Notes: generated from the letters alone by a model not told the origin. Counted from the stretch's first letter, positions 1 through 6,220 are shown. The stretch is DNA of 6,309 nt from Gammaproteobacteria bacterium (GCA_024642445.1 JAHEBG010000074.1:1-6309), one strand, 5' to 3'. A program made the numbers and translations.

Positions 1-9
1 GCGCACTGA

Positions 10-1086
10 TCAGCGGTGTGCTTCGTTGTAGGCGCGATAATCCGCCCGTAACAATTCCTGAAAATGATGCAGGGCGTTTTCACGCAGAGGATTTAAGCGC
101 CCGGCCACATACGAGCCGCTGTCCAAGCCCCTTTGCACGTCTTCGCAAATGCGCACGTCTTCGTCTTGCACCACATCTGAAAACTCCATGTCGCGGATGC
201 GGCGTGCATCGTCGGCATCGCCTTTTCTGGCGGCATAGAAGAAATCGAATTCCACGCGGCAGCGATTGTTCGGCAATGGCAATACGCGGTTGGTCTGCAA
301 ACGGCCGGGCAGGATGTTCAGCATGGTGTTGGGGTACATGAAGTAATACAGGGCTTCACCGCTGCCGTAAAGATCGTCGCCGCTTTCCAGTGGGCTGAAC
401 TGCAGTGAATGCCAGGCGTGGGTTTCGGTGACGTAACTGCGGTAATCCAGCAATTTGTTGAGCTCCGGATGCACATGCGGCACATGGTAGCCTTCCAGAT
501 AATTGTCGATGTAGGTCTTCCAGTTGCAATCGATGTCGTAGCTCAGATGCTGATGGAATTGCAGGTCTTGCAGGCGATGGCCGCTGATGGCTAGGCGTTC
601 GGCAATGCCGGCAATGAAGGCTTCGAACTCCGGCGGGTTGCCGTCGGCGGCGAATATCAGGCCTTCGAATTCACGCACCTGCAACGACGGCAGGCGGATA
701 TCCTTGATGTCGAAATCCGCCACATCTTTCATTTCAGTGGCAGTGCGCAGAGTGCCATCCAAGTTGTAGGTCCATCCGTGGTAGCGGCAACGCAGTTGCT
801 TGGCGCCCTTGCCGGCACATTGTGCCAACGGCCCTGCGCGATGTCGGCAGACATTGTGGTAGCCGCGCAGGCCTTCACCGGTGCGAATGACAATAATCGG
901 CAACTGCCCCAGATGGGTTACCGTGTAGTCGCCTTCATCGGTTAATTGCGAGGCATGGCAGACGTATTGCCAATGCTGGCCGAATACGCTGCTTTGCTCC
1001 ATGCCGGCAACGGCATCACCGCGGTAATAGACCGCCGGCAATGCAGTTGCCGTAGCCAGTGGTTGTGCTGCCAACTCTGCAGTCAT
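10..1086 (-). CDS. Rieske non-haem iron oxygenase, alpha (catalytic) subunit
   Basis: A 358-residue protein with the two-domain layout of ring-hydroxylating or quaternary-amine Rieske oxygenase alpha subunits. The Rieske [2Fe-2S] motif is CRHR...CRYHGW (C80, H82, C100, H103, counted from the ATG at 1086). The catalytic motif is NYLEGYHVPHVHP, with iron ligands H201 and H206; D310 in the later QDEDVRICEDVQRGL stretch is the likely third ligand. The residue that relays electrons between the two metal centres is usually Asp but is Glu198 here. Glu at this position is known in choline, glycine-betaine and carnitine-type monooxygenases, so a quaternary-amine or related substrate is possible but unproven. 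No beta subunit, ferredoxin or reductase is in the window. The reading frame is open upstream to a GTG at 1116, but the ATG at 1086 follows the peptidase stop by two bases and gives a normal N-terminus. Only a weak GGAAA precedes it, so translation is probably coupled to the peptidase gene. Stop TGA at 12-10. Confidence 0.9.
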   Translation of the reverse strand: MTAELAAQPLATATALPAVYYRGDAVAGMEQSSVFGQHWQYVCHASQLTDEGDYTVTHLGQLPIIVIRTGEGLRGYHNVCRHRAGPLAQCAGKGAKQLRCRYHGWTYNLDGTLRTATEMKDVADFDIKDIRLPSLQVREFEGLIFAADGNPPEFEAFIAGIAERLAISGHRLQDLQFHQHLSYDIDCNWKTYIDNYLEGYHVPHVHPELNKLLDYRSYVTETHAWHSLQFSPLESGDDLYGSGEALYYFMYPNTMLNILPGRLQTNRVLPLPNNRCRVEFDFFYAARKGDADDARRIRDMEFSDVVQDEDVRICEDVQRGLDSGSYVAGRLNPLRENALHHFQELLRADYRAYNEAHR

Positions 1087-1088
1087 GT

Positions 1089-3041
1089 TCAGATTTCCGG
1101 TGCCTGCCATCCGCACTGCTTGCCTTCATTCTGGGCTTTCAGCCAGGTTTGCAAGGGTGCGAAATATTCCAGAACCGCGGAGCCGTCCATTTCTTCCTTG
1201 CCGGTCAGTTCTTTCATGGTTTGCTGCCACGGCTGGCTGGCGCCTTTGCCGAGCATGGCCCAGTAGCGTTTGCCGGCTTCGGGGTTGTTGGCGAAATTGC
1301 ACTGGTACAACGGCCCTTTGAAACCGGAGGCATCGCACAGGGATTTGTAGAATTGGAACTGCAATACGTGCGACAGGAAATAACGGGTGTACGGCGTATT
1401 GCCAGGCACATGGTATTTCGCACCGGCGTCGAAGAATTCTTCGCCACGGGCTGTTGCCGGCGCCACGCCCTGGTATTTGGCTTTCAGATCCCACCAGGCT
1501 TTATTGTACTGCTCGGGTTTGATCGAGCCGTCGAAAACGCCCCAGCGCCAGCGGTCGATCATCAACCCGAACGGCAGGAACGCGACTTTCTGCAATGCCA
1601 TACGCATCTGTGCATTGATGGTGGCTTCATCACTGACCGCCGGCGTATCCACCAGACCTTTGCTGTTCAGATATTCCGGCGTCATTGACAGCACGATGGT
1701 ATCGCCGATGGCTTCATGGAAGCCGTCGTTGGCACCGTTCTGGAACAAGGCCGGTGATTGCTGGTACGCCAGATAGTAATAAATGTGGCCCAGCTCGTGG
1801 TAGATGGTGGTGTAGGAATCTTCATCGGGCTTGATGCACATCTTGATGCGAACGTCACCGTCCATGGTCATCGGCCATGCGCTGGCATGGCAGACCACGT
1901 CACGGTCACGCGGCTGGATGAATTGCGTCTTCTGCCAGAACGATTCCGGCAATTTCGGCATGCCAAGGCTGACGTAAAAGCCTTCGGCTTCTTTCATCAT
2001 CGCCTTGGCCTGCGCCAAATTGGCAGCCCGGCCGATTTCAACATTCTCTTCGGCGTTCGGTTGGCGGCCGTTGCTTTTGACGAAATCGGTTACCAAGCCG
2101 ATGTACTTGCTGTTGCGTTGTTTTTCCAAGGCCGAGGTGATGTCAAGTTTGGGAACGCCGTTGTACGGCTGCAGCAACGGCCAGAGATTACCCCAATCCT
2201 GTTGCCAGAGATTGCCGGTAAGGTGTGCCGGAATCATACCGTTGACTTCACCCTTGGTGCCGTAATGCGCCACCAATTTGTTTTTGGTATAGCACTGCAG
2301 CTGATCGTACAAGGGTTTGACCTGACCCCATAGGCGGTCGGTTTCCACCTGGAAATCGGCCGGCTTCATGTCGTAACCGCTGCGCCACAGTTCACCGGTA
2401 TTGGCGAAGCCCTGGTCTTTGGCGCCGATATTGTTGAGCTCCACGAAACGCTGGTATTTCTTGCGCATAGGAACGGAAATGGTATGCCAGCCTTGCCAGG
2501 CTTCCAGCTGTTGTTCGTAACTTTTATTGGGAATATCGGCAAGTATGTCTTCAATCTGGCCGATATCCTGGCAGCTGGCCGGGTTCTTGGGGTCTTTGCA
2601 GTATTTGCCGGCGCCGTATTCGCCGTTGAGTTTGGTGCCGATTTCGGTGAGTTCGGCCAATAACTTGGCATCTTTCGGCGGTGGCACGGTAATACCCAGC
2701 TTCAACAGTTTCAGAGCGCGTGCGGTTTCCGGCGACAAGGTCTGGCCATCGTAGCGTTTGGCCTGTTCGGCATAGACGCCGAGCTTACCCAAAGCGCGTT
2801 CGTTGGCTTTCGAGGCCAGTAACTGCGAATCGTCATTGATGTCGGTTTCCGACAACCACTGGGCGGCGGACATCTCGATATAGTCTTGGCGCATTTCGGT
2901 ATTGACCCGGGCCACGAACTGATCGGCAGTTTCATTGGCGGTATCGGTGCCGGTGATGTTGCCCGATTTGGGACTGCATGCCGCAAGGCCGAGCAAGGCG
3001 GCGCTGACGGCCAGGGAAAGGAATTGGCGTTGCAGGTTCAT
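1089..3041 (-). CDS. M2-family peptidyl-dipeptidase (ACE-like) lipoprotein
   Basis: A 650-residue zinc metallopeptidase homologous to angiotensin-converting enzyme. This family removes dipeptides from peptide C-termini. The zinc site is HELGH (H415, E416, H419) plus E443 in FHEAIGD, with the same 28-residue spacing as in human ACE. The C-terminal substrate and chloride region is also conserved: K542 and H544 in AKYHVPG, and Y551, R553 and Y554 in YTRYF, which line up with ACE K511, H513, Y520, R522 and Y523. The N-terminus is a lipoprotein signal peptide: a basic start, a hydrophobic stretch and the lipobox LAAC at 19-22. Cys22 would be lipidated, and Ser at +2 suggests outer-membrane rather than inner-membrane retention. 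The length fits a single-domain bacterial M2 enzyme such as that known from Xanthomonas. The ATG at 3041 has a good GGAG six bases upstream. The ORF is intact, and all catalytic residues I can identify are present. It lies 36 bases after the HExxH gene and two bases before the Rieske gene. Confidence 0.96.
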   Translation of the reverse strand: MNLQRQFLSLAVSAALLGLAACSPKSGNITGTDTANETADQFVARVNTEMRQDYIEMSAAQWLSETDINDDSQLLASKANERALGKLGVYAEQAKRYDGQTLSPETARALKLLKLGITVPPPKDAKLLAELTEIGTKLNGEYGAGKYCKDPKNPASCQDIGQIEDILADIPNKSYEQQLEAWQGWHTISVPMRKKYQRFVELNNIGAKDQGFANTGELWRSGYDMKPADFQVETDRLWGQVKPLYDQLQCYTKNKLVAHYGTKGEVNGMIPAHLTGNLWQQDWGNLWPLLQPYNGVPKLDITSALEKQRNSKYIGLVTDFVKSNGRQPNAEENVEIGRAANLAQAKAMMKEAEGFYVSLGMPKLPESFWQKTQFIQPRDRDVVCHASAWPMTMDGDVRIKMCIKPDEDSYTTIYHELGHIYYYLAYQQSPALFQNGANDGFHEAIGDTIVLSMTPEYLNSKGLVDTPAVSDEATINAQMRMALQKVAFLPFGLMIDRWRWGVFDGSIKPEQYNKAWWDLKAKYQGVAPATARGEEFFDAGAKYHVPGNTPYTRYFLSHVLQFQFYKSLCDASGFKGPLYQCNFANNPEAGKRYWAMLGKGASQPWQQTMKELTGKEEMDGSAVLEYFAPLQTWLKAQNEGKQCGWQAPEI

Positions 3042-3047
3042 GGTGCG

Positions 3048-3051
3048 CTCC
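3048..3051 (-). promoter_or_regulatory. Ribosome-binding site of the M2 peptidase gene
   Basis: The minus strand reads CCGGAGCGCACC directly before ATG, giving GGAG at a six-base spacing. It supports the start at 3041 and shows that the peptidase can be translated independently of the gene before it. The 36-base gap (3042-3077) contains no convincing terminator hairpin. Confidence 0.7.
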
Positions 3052-3077
3052 GGAATTTAGAGTAAACCCCGATGATA

Positions 3078-3593
3078 TCAGGCTTCCAGCGCCAGCTGAA
3101 GTGCACACACTGGTGGCGGTAGCGGAAACAGCTTCCGCTCCCGTAAAAACGCCAACGCATCGTCCGCATCCTGGATGAACCAGGCTTTTGCCGAACCCAG
3201 CCGAAAGCTGTAGCCCCAGCGGTCCATGTCCTGGCAAGCACGTTCAAAACCGAAGCCGGGCAGGCAATCCGACAACAGCAGCTGCAGATAGCAGGTGGCA
3301 TCTTCCTCGGCCACCGAGTCGGTGGCATCGGTGTGCACCAATGCACGGCGCTCGGCCGGCATCACGATTAAATGGCAAGCCTCATGCAATAGCGAATGCA
3401 AGGGGGTGTCCTGCCGGGCATACACTCGGCTACCGATCAAACCCGCTTCGCATTCACCCCAAAAGCTGCCGGGAATGGCTTCGCCATCGGCTACCAATTC
3501 CAGCTGCAAGCAAAACAGGCCCAGCAAATGCCGGGCCTGATCGATATCGATATCGCGCAAACGCACGACAGGTGCATCGGCTTCAAAAGCCAT
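3078..3593 (-). CDS. Uncharacterised small protein with HExxH motif (putative metallopeptidase-like)
   Basis: A 171-residue protein that I do not recognise as a named family. It has no signal peptide or membrane segment and is probably cytoplasmic. At residues 66-77 it reads LHSLLHEACHLI, an HExxH zinc-peptidase motif (H70, E71, H74) set in a hydrophobic helix. About 22 residues later comes EEDATCYLQLLL (E96, E97), resembling the E-x-x-A-x-x-F-x-x-x-LL helix that supplies the third ligand in IrrE/ImmA-type (M78) gluzincins. This suggests a minimal zinc metalloprotease, but the homology is inferred from motifs only. The C-terminal third holds WGYSFRLGSAKAWFIQDADDALAFLRERK, split here by nothing more than a predicted alpha/beta pattern, and has no match I can name. 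The ATG at 3593 follows the minE TGA by three bases and has no Shine-Dalgarno of its own, so it is probably translated by re-initiation after minE. A role linked to cell division is possible but unsupported beyond position. Confidence 0.85.
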   Translation of the reverse strand: MAFEADAPVVRLRDIDIDQARHLLGLFCLQLELVADGEAIPGSFWGECEAGLIGSRVYARQDTPLHSLLHEACHLIVMPAERRALVHTDATDSVAEEDATCYLQLLLSDCLPGFGFERACQDMDRWGYSFRLGSAKAWFIQDADDALAFLRERKLFPLPPPVCALQLALEA

Positions 3594-3596
3594 GAC

Positions 3597-3875
3597 TCAG
3601 TTTTTGTCGGGCAAAGCGATCTGGATATCCAGAACTTCCTGGATGCCGTCCTTGTCCTTCTCGAAATTGACCTTGACGGCCTCTTCGTTGACCTGAACGT
3701 ATTTTTTAATCACCTCCAACAGTTCGCTGCGCAGGCGCGGCATGTAATCCGGGGCGCTGGCATCGCGGCGGCTTTGGCTGACCAGAATCTGAAGGCGGTT
3801 CTTGGCGGTCGAAGCCGAAGTCGGTTTGCTGTCGAGTTTTTCGAGTTGTTCGATGATGTTGCGTAACAATCCCAT
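3597..3875 (-). CDS. minE: Cell division topological specificity factor MinE
   Basis: MinE binds MinD on the membrane, stimulates its ATPase and drives the MinCD oscillation that keeps FtsZ rings at midcell. The 92-residue product has the usual three parts. An amphipathic N-terminal membrane-targeting segment begins MGLLRNIIEQLEKL. The anti-MinCD/MinD-contact helix is TAKNRLQILVSQSRR (residues about 23-37). The dimerising topological domain follows, with PDYMPRLRSELLEVIKKYV and a C-terminal IQIALPDKN. The stretch before AKNRL is about six residues longer than in E. coli MinE. The frame also has a TTG at 3881 overlapping the minD stop, but the ATG at 3875 has TTGGAG seven bases upstream and gives the expected N-terminus. 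The minD TGA ends two bases before this ATG. Length is close to the usual 85-90 residues. Confidence 0.97.
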   Translation of the reverse strand: MGLLRNIIEQLEKLDSKPTSASTAKNRLQILVSQSRRDASAPDYMPRLRSELLEVIKKYVQVNEEAVKVNFEKDKDGIQEVLDIQIALPDKN

Positions 3876-3877
3876 AA

Positions 3878-4687
3878 TCAAGCTCCAAAAATCTTCGAGA
3901 AAAAGCCTTTTTTCTCAACGGTGGTGAAACGCATCGGGCGTTGCTCGCCCAGGATGCGCGCGACGGCGTCGGTGTAGGCCTGGCCGGCCTGCGATTCCTC
4001 GTCGAGGATGACCGGGTTGCCCGAGTTCGACGATTGCAGGACTTCAGGTGCTTCCGGAATCACGCCCACCACTTTCAGGCCGAGAATTTCTTCCACATCG
4101 GCGATTGACAGCATTTCACCTTTTTCAACACGGGCCGGGTTGTAACGGGTCAACAACAGGTGCTCGGTAATGTGCTCTCCGGCTTCTGCTTTCTGGGTCT
4201 TGGAAGCCAGCAGGCCAAGGATTCGGTCGGAATCGCGCACCGAGGATACTTCCGGGTTGACCACGACAACGGCGCGGTCTGCGTAGTACATGGCCAGAAA
4301 TGCGCCTTTTTCAATGCCGGCCGGCGAGTCGCACAGGATGTAATCGAAACCGTCTGCAGCCAGATCATTCAATACTTTTTTCACGCCCTCGGTGGTCAGA
4401 GCGTCTTTGTCGCGTGTTTGCGAGGCCGCCAAAACAAACAAATTATCGAAGCGCTTATCTTTGATCAGGGCTTGCTTGAGATTGGCTTCACCGTGCACGA
4501 CATTGACGAAGTCGTACACCACGCGTCGTTCGCAGCCCATGATCAGGTCGAGATTACGCAGGCCCACGTCGAAATCGATCACTACGGTTTTTTTACCGGC
4601 CTTGGCCAATCCGCAGGCAATGCTGGCGCTGGACGTGGTCTTGCCTACGCCGCCTTTTCCCGATGTCACCACGATAATTTCAGCCAA
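3878..4687 (-). CDS. minD: Septum site-determining ATPase MinD
   Basis: A ParA/MinD-family P-loop ATPase of 269 residues, the usual family length (E. coli 270). It dimerises with ATP on the inner membrane, recruits and activates MinC, and is released by MinE. Visible motifs are the deviant Walker A KGGVGKTT (11-18, with signature lysine K11 and P-loop K16), DFDVGLRNLD with D38 and D40, the Walker B-like DSPAG (120-124), NPEVSSVRDSDR (144-155), and the C-terminal amphipathic membrane-targeting tail KKGFFSKIFGA. Similarity to E. coli MinD is strong along the whole length. The start is TTG at 4687: it gives the expected N-terminus MAEIIVVTSGKGG, AAGGAG lies seven bases upstream, and no ATG or GTG lies between the Shine-Dalgarno and this codon. 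It begins 34 bases after minC and ends two bases before minE. Confidence 0.98.
   Translation of the reverse strand: MAEIIVVTSGKGGVGKTTSSASIACGLAKAGKKTVVIDFDVGLRNLDLIMGCERRVVYDFVNVVHGEANLKQALIKDKRFDNLFVLAASQTRDKDALTTEGVKKVLNDLAADGFDYILCDSPAGIEKGAFLAMYYADRAVVVVNPEVSSVRDSDRILGLLASKTQKAEAGEHITEHLLLTRYNPARVEKGEMLSIADVEEILGLKVVGVIPEAPEVLQSSNSGNPVILDEESQAGQAYTDAVARILGEQRPMRFTTVEKKGFFSKIFGA
3883..3888 (-). promoter_or_regulatory. Ribosome-binding site that fixes the minE start
   Basis: TTGGAG on the minus strand, inside the last codons of minD, lies seven bases before the ATG at 3875 but only one base before the alternative TTG at 3881. The spacing selects the ATG. minE therefore has both its own Shine-Dalgarno and close proximity to the minD stop. 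Confidence 0.7.
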
Positions 4688-4694
4688 AACGGTT

Positions 4695-4700
4695 CTCCTT
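4695..4700 (-). promoter_or_regulatory. Strong ribosome-binding site of minD (UUG start)
   Basis: The minus strand reads AAAGGAGAACCGTT followed by TTG. AAGGAG at a seven-base spacing is a near-perfect Shine-Dalgarno and supports the UUG start at 4687. The rest of the minC-minD gap (4688-4721) shows no hairpin or clear promoter. Confidence 0.75.
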
Positions 4701-4721
4701 TAGTTCTTGTTCGGTGGGTGC

Positions 4722-5471
4722 TTATGCTAATGCTTCAATTTGCAACTGGTCGTCGTCGAGCCATATCTGTACGGCTTTGCCGAGCAGTTGTTTGGGGATC
4801 TCGTCCAACACTTTATAGGTGCCGGCAATGGCTACCAATTCGGCGTTAAATTCACGGCAGAAGATGCGGGCTTTGGCATTGCCGGATGCACCGGCCAAAG
4901 CGCGTCCACGCAGAGCGCCATAGATGTGTATCGAGCCGTCGGCGATGGCTTCGGCGCCGGCGCCAACCGTGGCGCAGACCGTCAGGTCGCGGCCGGCGGC
5001 ATACACCTGTTGTCCGGAACGCAATGGCTGCGTTTGCAACATGCCAACCTCGCCAGCAGTTTTGATCTCAACCGGGGCCGGCACCGGATCGGCGACGCGT
5101 GCCACTTCGGTTGTCGGTGGGGTATCGCGCTCGAACGAGGAACGGAATTTGGCCAGCAAAGGCAGGCCGACATTTTCGGCCAGTTTCTCGATCGCAGGTG
5201 TTCCATAGGCGATGGCCACCGGATGTATGCCTGTGCAGCGCAAGGCATCAATCAGGGCATCAACGGTTTCTACGCTAGGGCAGGCTGATAGGAAGCTGAA
5301 ATCCAGAATAACGGCGGCACTCTGAAACAGTTTCGGTGCACGTTCAACCCGCTCGCGCATCTCTTCGGCCAGCTTGCCGATATCAAGGGTTTGAATGCGC
5401 AGGTTGGCGATACCCACTTGGCCGAATTTTACTTCACCGCATTGTTCGTAGTTGACCGCATTCGAAGGCAT
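4722..5471 (-). CDS. minC: Septum site-determining protein MinC (FtsZ inhibitor)
   Basis: MinC is carried to the membrane by MinD and blocks FtsZ polymerisation at the cell poles. The 249-residue product has an N-terminal FtsZ-inhibiting domain (about 12-108, ending GLPLLAKF), a Pro/Val-rich linker (about 113-148) and the C-terminal right-handed beta-helix domain. The C-terminal domain carries the MinD-binding RSGQ (151-154), GAEAIADGSIHIYG (172-185) and RGRALAGASG (188-197), all closely matching E. coli MinC. It is somewhat longer than the 231-residue E. coli protein, mostly in the linker. The frame is open to an ATG at 5549, but that would add 26 unrelated residues lying wholly within the acetyltransferase gene. 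The ATG at 5471 is preferred, as it lies one base after that gene's stop (TGA-T-ATG). No Shine-Dalgarno is visible before it, which points to translational coupling. Stop TAA at 4724-4722. Confidence 0.95.
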   Translation of the reverse strand: MPSNAVNYEQCGEVKFGQVGIANLRIQTLDIGKLAEEMRERVERAPKLFQSAAVILDFSFLSACPSVETVDALIDALRCTGIHPVAIAYGTPAIEKLAENVGLPLLAKFRSSFERDTPPTTEVARVADPVPAPVEIKTAGEVGMLQTQPLRSGQQVYAAGRDLTVCATVGAGAEAIADGSIHIYGALRGRALAGASGNAKARIFCREFNAELVAIAGTYKVLDEIPKQLLGKAVQIWLDDDQLQIEALA

Positions 5472-5472
5472 A

Positions 5473-6069
5473 TCAGGTACCGGTGGCTCGGTTGGGCGTG
5501 CTTGCCGGCAGCTTGCGCTCCTGAAGCCATGGCAGAGGGGGCAGTTCATTGCCGTAGGTGGCTTTTACATAAGGATAGCTGCACAGATCCTTGTACAGCA
5601 TGATCGCGCGCAACGGAGAATCCGGCAACTGATGCTGGCCGACCTCATGAAAACCGAAGCTGCCATGGAACAAAAGGGCGGGGTGCGTGCTTTCTTCCAT
5701 GAACACTTCGGCAACGATGGCCGGCGCGCGTAATTCGGCAAAGCTCATCACATCGGCATAGAACAGCCTGCCGGTTCCGGCACTGCGTTGGCTGTTGGCA
5801 ATGACAATGCGGTCAACGTAGACAAAGTCATCGTAGCGTTCTTTAAACCACTGGAAGTTGGTGCTGTCGTAGTCAAGGTCACGGCTAAGCGCCACCAGGA
5901 AGCCCACCAGGCATTCGTCCGACTCGGCTACCCGGAAATAATCCGCATGTTTCCAGAAAAATTGAATCTGCGCTTTGTTTACCGGCAGGATACCGCTGCC
6001 TGCGGCATTGTTCATGGCCAAGATGGCATCCAGTTCGTGCTCTAGCACGTCTCGGATAGTAATCGACAT
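5473..6069 (-). CDS. GNAT-superfamily N-acetyltransferase (COG3818-like)
   Basis: A 198-residue acetyl-CoA-dependent acyltransferase of the GNAT fold; the substrate is unknown. The sequence follows a recognisable predicted-acetyltransferase subgroup: AILAMNNA near the start, YFRVAES (44-50), GFLVALSRDLDYDSTNFQWF (56-75) and FVYVDRIVI (82-90). The acetyl-CoA pyrophosphate loop is QRSAGTGR (94-101), fitting Q/R-x-x-G-x-G. The second conserved helix and strand are HPALLFHGSFGFHEVG (129-144). A tail of about 35 residues after the GNAT core (from about 163) is Pro-rich at its end and has no recognised motif. The ATG at 6069 has GGAG six bases upstream. It is the first gene of the apparent operon, and its TGA lies one base before the minC ATG. 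That arrangement could couple MinC synthesis to this gene, but does not prove a shared function. Confidence 0.9.
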   Translation of the reverse strand: MSITIRDVLEHELDAILAMNNAAGSGILPVNKAQIQFFWKHADYFRVAESDECLVGFLVALSRDLDYDSTNFQWFKERYDDFVYVDRIVIANSQRSAGTGRLFYADVMSFAELRAPAIVAEVFMEESTHPALLFHGSFGFHEVGQHQLPDSPLRAIMLYKDLCSYPYVKATYGNELPPLPWLQERKLPASTPNRATGT

Positions 6070-6075
6070 CAGTTG

Positions 6076-6079
6076 CTCC
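6076..6079 (-). promoter_or_regulatory. Ribosome-binding site of the GNAT gene
   Basis: TCTGGAGCAACTG precedes the ATG at 6069 on the minus strand, with GGAG at a six-base spacing. It is the translation entry point for the coupled GNAT-minC pair. Confidence 0.7.
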
Positions 6080-6114
6080 AGATACTAAGGGCCCGTCGTT
6101 GGCCTAAGCGGTGA

Positions 6115-6123
6115 ATTATCGCA
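6115..6123 (-). promoter_or_regulatory. Candidate extended -10 promoter of the GNAT-minCDE operon
   Basis: The minus strand reads TGCGATAAT, a TGn extension followed by a hexamer matching TATAAT at five of six positions. A transcript would start near 6108 and give a leader of about 40 bases ahead of the GNAT ATG. No good TTGACA-like -35 lies 16-18 bases upstream (the closest is AACGCA), which fits an extended -10 promoter. The call rests on the pattern alone. Confidence 0.4.
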
Positions 6124-6131
6124 TGGAGTTC

Positions 6132-6146
6132 TTAGACTGCGTTAGA
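6132..6146. repeat. Short direct repeat TTAGA-N5-TTAGA
   Basis: TTAGACTGCGTTAGA contains TTAGA twice at a ten-base period, so the two copies face the same side of the helix. It lies just upstream of the candidate -10 of the minus-strand operon and could be a regulator site. It is short and may be chance. Confidence 0.25.
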
Positions 6147-6208
6147 GTTTTTACGCAAAAGTTTCCGAGGGATGACTTCTGGCGGATTCCAAGTGCTTGA
6201 TATACGGG

Positions 6209-6214
6209 TATGAT
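6209..6214 (+). promoter_or_regulatory. Candidate -10 element of the divergent gene
   Basis: TATGAT matches TATAAT at five of six positions and ends six bases before the ATG at 6221. A transcript from it would begin at or next to that ATG, giving an almost leaderless mRNA. The -35 position holds only TTCCAA, which is weak. Confidence 0.3.
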
Positions 6215-6220
6215 GCGGTT

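Larger units (their letters stand above)
6070..6220. other. Divergent intergenic region
   Basis: The 151 bases between the GNAT start and the divergent gene are more AT-rich than the genes in their middle part (about 6111-6165). They hold the candidate promoters and the TTAGA repeat listed separately. GGGCC...GGCC at 6090-6104 could form only a short stem in the GNAT leader. I see no riboswitch, small RNA or terminator. Confidence 0.6.

Noticed and set aside
1087..1116. Longer Rieske frame from the GTG at 1116 or the ATG at 1110
   Set aside because: Both overlap the end of the peptidase gene and have no ribosome site; the ATG at 1086 is placed two bases after the peptidase stop.
1059..1688. 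Plus-strand open frame of 209 codons opposite the peptidase
   Set aside because: It lies antisense to a well-conserved M2 gene, has no recognisable domain and is explained by the codon bias of the true strand.
3042..3077. Possible terminator or promoter separating the peptidase from the min genes
   Set aside because: There is no stem of useful length, no U-run and no clear -35/-10 pair in these 36 bases, although an internal promoter within the preceding coding sequence cannot be excluded.
3876..3881. TTG start for minE at 3881
   Set aside because: It is one base from the Shine-Dalgarno, too close to be used; the ATG at 3875 has correct spacing and the expected N-terminus.
4160..4849. Plus-strand open frame of 229 codons opposite minD and minC
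   Set aside because: It is antisense to strongly conserved minD, spans the minC-minD gap and shows no domain or plausible translation start.
5472..5549. Longer minC reading frame from an ATG at 5549
   Set aside because: The extra 26 residues lie inside the GNAT coding region, do not resemble any MinC N-terminus, and the ATG at 5471 sits exactly at the GNAT stop.
6087..6109. Possible terminator or attenuator hairpin around GGGCC...GGCC
   Set aside because: The stem is only about four pairs, with no U-tract after it on either strand.
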